From Candidatus Aenigmatarchaeota archaeon (GTDB lineage: Archaea > Aenigmatarchaeota > Aenigmatarchaeia > QMZP01 > QMZT01): DNA of 5,245 bases. Location of the stretch: the NCBI GenBank assembly GCA_023128965.1, contig JAGMCY010000034.1:1-5245 (forward strand), given 5' to 3'. The first letter of the stretch is position 1. Each line of letters opens with the position of its first letter. Below, piece by piece: positions 2,379 to 5,245 of the stretch. The position numbers and the translations under genes were made by a program. The notes below the pieces were generated by a model. The model was given only the letters and a program-made list of their open reading frames with translations. It did not search any database and had not been told where the DNA came from.

Positions 2379-5245
2379 TCCTTTCACTCCCCACCATATC
2401 GATCATTTTCTCTATCTCTATCATTTCATTTTTCAGACTCCCGATAAGGTTGTCGTAATACCTCTTTCCTATATTCCCCAGCTCAAAGTAGTCTTTCTGC
2501 AATTCCTTTATCCTCCTTTCCACCCTTTCTCCCTCCTCTTTGAGTTTTTCAATGGCCTTCGAAACCCTGAGCATCCCCACTAGTTTAGTTATAAGATCGA
2601 TCCTCCTCTCCCCCATGCCTGCAACGTATTCCTCATAATTTCCCATCATATTCTGGTATTCTTCTAACCCTATTTTTCTTTCAAGGAAGTGCTCTTCCTG
2701 CAGTTTTATAATGAGATTCATTATGGTTTTCTCGTCCTCGACCAGGGAATCAAGACCCCTCTTTATGGATTTTATTATAAATCTCCTCCTCATCATCACC
2801 GCCCCTGCACCGGATACGATTAAAACCGGCAAGATCAGCCACCAGTAATTGTATATTAAAATCCATAAGCCCGCGTTTGCAATTTCCATGTTATACACGA
2901 GTAATGCATTGCTCATTCTCTCCTCCGCTCTTTCGTAATCACCTCTCTGGAAGGCGGATTTCGCAAGGAAGAGCATTTTCTCCGTTTCCGGCAGGTTAAC
3001 ATTCTGTTGTTTAAAGTTCCCGATATTATTGCCCATTTCCTCCATCTGCCCGTTTAATTCCAGAGCAAGGTCCTTTATCTCTATAACCTCTTCTGACAGT
3101 TCCTTGACCCTGTCATAATTCCCTTTCTCTAACGCTTCTTCTATCTCCTCCAGCATTTCACTCATTCCCTTCGTTTCAAATCCTGACTTGTTAATTTCCT
3201 CAAGAGCTTCTTTCGCATCTTCAAAATATTCCAGGGTCTCGTTCTCCACGAACTTCTGCGTCACAAGCAACATCCCACCAGTCTTTTCGGAACTTGTCGT
3301 TTTCCCCGCTTCGATAAATTCGCCTTTGACCGTGACGCTCAGGTCATATTCCTTATACACGACGTAAACCGGGGCCTTGATCTCAACTTCAAAATACCTC
3401 ATTTCATCATATCCTATCCCGGTCAGATAAGAAGGAGTTATGCTGACAAAAGTCTGCGGGTAACCTGATAACGAAAGATAAACGTTATCAAGCCTTGTGC
3501 CAATGACAGGGTTTTTAACCCCGACCTTAAAGGTTTTCGAATCACCACGGTTTATATCCAGTCTTGAAGGGATATCCAAAACCATGGTGTAATCCTTTGT
3601 CAACGAGGGATACACCGTGGCCGGCCCCCCGGTTCCCCCACTGGGCGGGGAGCAATCATCATCCGTGACATACGAGCAGCCTGTCCCGCAAACGCTATCG
3701 GTATTGCTGCACTCCACTCCGATGAGAGCGGAAGCAGAACCGTTAACGCTTTCGTTGCAACTCACGTTAACGTATATTATCTTTGTTCCGGGACTCGCGG
3801 TATTCGGATTTACATACACGGTTATGTTGGTCCAGTAAGTTGACTGGGAACCCAGCGTGCTCACGTTGTTGCTTATGTTTCCAGCAGCCACACTCCAGCC
3901 GGACGGGAATGTCCAGTTAAGCCACGTGATTGTTGAGGTTTCGTTCCCTATGTTCTTGACTTTGGCAGTCAGATTGAATGTCTGGCTCTGACTGACTGTG
4001 GTCGGCGGAGAAACGACCTCAACGTTGAAATACGGACCGCCTGTATAGGAATTTAAGGTTGTATTCACAATTGCTGAAGCAGGGGATGGGGTTTGGCTGG
4101 AGTGAGAAGCTGTTATTGTCATTATCATTTCCCTTTCCTCATCAGAACTGGCAAACTGTGCAGTGATATTAACATCTGTTGCATTTTTTTCGCCTAAAAT
4201 GAATGAGGATGTTTCGCTTCCGTTGTAATAGACAGGCCAGGGCCAATCATCTGAAAAAGAGAAGTTCAATGCATCATCTCCTGTGTTGTTTATAGTTAAA
4301 ATTCCAGTCTGATTAACTGTTCCTATAAATCCTAAAACTGTTCCAAAGTCTGCTGGACTTCTAGTCCACGTGTAATCCCACTCAGCTGTTATGTTATATT
4401 CGCTAGAATAGTCTGAGTGATTCAGCGTATCATTGGACCAAATCCTGTAAAGATAGTTTCCCCCACTTCCATCTATCGTGATGCTGGCGTTTTCGTAAAG
4501 TCCTGTTGAATTGTTATAATCCATCATGCTGTTGTTCCATTCCCCTGTCTCCTTCCATTGGAACACAACGAAACTCACATTAGACGGGTCGGTGACGTTC
4601 GCTGTCACATTTATCGTCACGCCAGGATCAACATCATCTTCCGAACCAGGAGAAAGGGTTATCGAATTCACAGAGGGCGGGGTTTGCAAATCGATATAGA
4701 ACGTGTAATTACTTGACGACCAGTTACTGGTTTCATTGTCGTATGCGAAGCAGTTCCATGAATACGTCCCGTCTTCCAGAGAACTAATGTTCCATTCAGC
4801 GCCGGTTACGTTCTCGAAATTCGAATTGAAATGTTCACTCACTTCTTCGGCACTAAGTACCTTGTTATATAATATAAGTTCGTCTATGCTCCCGTTAAAG
4901 GGACCTTCAGGACCCCAGTCTGTTGTTTTACCTCCAATTTCAAAATCCTCCTCATTGGCATACATGTTCTGGGGACCAGTAACATTATCATCAAGACTTC
5001 CGTTGATGTAAATTCTTGCCTCAGAAGAATTCCATGTTGCAACGACATGATACCATTCGTTATAGTTAATGTCGCTCGACATTACTTCTATGCTTGAATC
5101 CTCCAACCAAAGATATACCCTGACTCCGGAACCCAGATAAATTGCATAGGGGAAACCCACGTTCCAAGAGTTACCCTTCATTAATACCCTGTCTTTTATT
5201 CCGCCTATATTATACACCTTAAGCCAAAACTCTATGCTTCCCTCC
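2371..5245 (-). CDS. large modular surface protein: LamG, Ig-like domains, Cys cluster, helical stalk, transmembrane segment and cytoplasmic tail (5' end outside window)
   Basis: The frame is open from the right edge to TAA at 2371-2373, 957 visible codons. GTG at 5217 is not the start, because the codons before it read EGSIEFWLK, a typical LamG strand. Numbering from the first visible codon: 1-139 is a LamG/concanavalin-like domain (WYHVVATW, IYINGS, FNGSIDELILYNKVLSAEE). Residues 150-187 are a short module containing DGTYSWNCFAYD. Residues 190-285 and 289-400 are beta-sandwich domains, and 405-509 is a CARDB-type Ig domain. Residues 512-531 are a four-Cys cluster, then a Gly/Pro linker. Residues 545-664 are a NEW3-like domain. 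Residues 668-787 are a helical stalk with TPR-like units, 793-818 is a transmembrane segment with Arg-rich stop-transfer, and 819-957 is a cytoplasmic helical tail with two hairpin repeats. About 37 N-X-S/T sequons lie outside and none in the tail. LamG domains usually bind glycans or proteins, so adhesion or recognition is likely. It is co-transcribed with the small paralogue downstream. Confidence 0.93.
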   Translation of the reverse strand, partial: EGSIEFWLKVYNIGGIKDRVLMKGNSWNVGFPYAIYLGSGVRVYLWLEDSSIEVMSSDINYNEWYHVVATWNSSEARIYINGSLDDNVTGPQNMYANEEDFEIGGKTTDWGPEGPFNGSIDELILYNKVLSAEEVSEHFNSNFENVTGAEWNISSLEDGTYSWNCFAYDNETSNWSSSNYTFYIDLQTPPSVNSITLSPGSEDDVDPGVTINVTANVTDPSNVSFVVFQWKETGEWNNSMMDYNNSTGLYENASITIDGSGGNYLYRIWSNDTLNHSDYSSEYNITAEWDYTWTRSPADFGTVLGFIGTVNQTGILTINNTGDDALNFSFSDDWPWPVYYNGSETSSFILGEKNATDVNITAQFASSDEEREMIMTITASHSSQTPSPASAIVNTTLNSYTGGPYFNVEVVSPPTTVSQSQTFNLTAKVKNIGNETSTITWLNWTFPSGWSVAAGNISNNVSTLGSQSTYWTNITVYVNPNTASPGTKIIYVNVSCNESVNGSASALIGVECSNTDSVCGTGCSYVTDDDCSPPSGGTGGPATVYPSLTKDYTMVLDIPSRLDINRGDSKTFKVGVKNPVIGTRLDNVYLSLSGYPQTFVSITPSYLTGIGYDEMRYFEVEIKAPVYVVYKEYDLSVTVKGEFIEAGKTTSSEKTGGMLLVTQKFVENETLEYFEDAKEALEEINKSGFETKGMSEMLEEIEEALEKGNYDRVKELSEEVIEIKDLALELNGQMEEMGNNIGNFKQQNVNLPETEKMLFLAKSAFQRGDYERAEERMSNALLVYNMEIANAGLWILIYNYWWLILPVLIVSGAGAVMMRRRFIIKSIKRGLDSLVEDEKTIMNLIIKLQEEHFLERKIGLEEYQNMMGNYEEYVAGMGERRIDLITKLVGMLRVSKAIEKLKEEGERVERRIKELQKDYFELGNIGKRYYDNLIGSLKNEMIEIEKMIDMVGSERNV
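2387..2392 (-). promoter_or_regulatory. ribosome binding site for the small membrane protein
   Basis: GGGGAG on the minus strand ends 8 bases before ATG 2378-2376 and lies inside the last codons of the upstream gene. It favours ATG 2378 over GTG 2387, which overlaps this motif. The arrangement suits coupled translation within an operon. Confidence 0.5.
2401..2502 (-). repeat. cytoplasmic helical-hairpin repeat, second copy in the large protein
   Basis: The segment beginning LQKDYFELGNIGKRYYD has Q, YF, I and Y at positions 2, 5-6, 11 and 16 and lies 67 residues after the first copy. It makes up the extreme C-terminus and is absent from the small paralogue, whose sequence ends at the point equivalent to just before this copy. 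Confidence 0.7.
2599..2703 (-). repeat. cytoplasmic helical-hairpin repeat, first copy in the large protein
   Basis: The segment beginning LQEEHFLERKIGLEEYQ has the same spaced residues as the other copies. Its distance from the transmembrane segment equals that in the small paralogue, so this is the orthologous position. The fold pattern recalls short SHOCT-like helix-turn-helix hairpins, but I cannot assign it to that family. Confidence 0.7.
3652..3711 (-). other. four-cysteine cluster and Gly/Pro hinge in the large surface protein
   Basis: The coded segment CSNTDSVCGTGCSYVTDDDC has four cysteines in 20 residues with Asp/Asn between them, followed by a Ser-Pro-Gly linker. It separates the sequon-rich domains from the sequon-poor membrane-proximal part. 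Two disulfides are likely since it lies outside the cell. The Asp/Asn content could also bind calcium; that is a guess. Confidence 0.6.

Noticed and set aside
2057..2583. Two plus-strand open frames (2057-2458 and 2206-2583) opposite the membrane-protein genes
   Set aside because: Their Ser/Pro/Phe/Ile-rich products are what antisense of Lys/Glu-rich helical genes gives; no domain, promoter or ribosome site supports them.
3619..3650. GC-rich stretch with GGCCGGCC and C/G runs, possible hairpin or terminator
   Set aside because: It encodes the Gly/Pro linker after the Cys cluster, which explains the composition; no T tract follows on the coding strand.
1..5245. CRISPR arrays, tRNA or rRNA genes, insertion sequences
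   Set aside because: No spaced direct repeats, no cloverleaf or rRNA-like sequence, no transposase and no terminal inverted repeats were seen.

Overview
The window looks archaeal. The proteins are secreted or membrane-anchored chains rich in N-X-S/T glycosylation sequons, with Ig-like and LamG surface domains. Regulators are of the archaeal winged-helix type, and promoters carry BRE/TATA-like elements placed so close to the start codons that the transcripts would be leaderless. The style resembles surface proteins of DPANN and other uncultured archaea, but the window holds no phylogenetic marker, so the lineage stays open.

Layout: (1) 1-1016, minus strand, runs off the left edge: a membrane-tethered regulator with an N-terminal winged helix, one transmembrane segment and a glycosylated ectodomain. 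(2) 1017-1158: a 142-bp divergent promoter region with candidate TATA boxes for both directions and two 16-bp palindromes that could be operators. (3) 1159-1611, plus strand: a 150-residue soluble protein with a basic helical N-terminus and a C-terminal winged helix. (4) 1605-2378, minus strand, tail-to-tail with gene 3 and overlapping it by 7 bp: a small membrane protein with signal peptide, helical ectodomain, one transmembrane segment and a cytoplasmic helical hairpin. (5) 2371-5245, minus strand, runs off the right edge: a large mosaic surface protein (LamG, several Ig-like domains, a Cys cluster, a helical stalk, one transmembrane segment, a cytoplasmic helical tail). Its stop overlaps the start of the small membrane protein, so the two form an operon.

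The strongest observation is that the small membrane protein is a colinear paralogue of the membrane-proximal part of its large neighbour. An ungapped ectodomain alignment of about 85 residues is followed by matching transmembrane and cytoplasmic parts with identical spacing. A cytoplasmic motif (LQ..YF....I....Y) occurs twice in the large protein and once in the small one.

As a working model, which is inference, the locus is a cell-surface adhesion or sensing module: an adhesin-like protein plus a stripped-down partner sharing its membrane and cytoplasmic parts, next to a divergent pair of winged-helix regulators, one of which spans the membrane and could report on the outside. No catalytic domain was recognised in any of the four proteins, so no enzymatic function is claimed.
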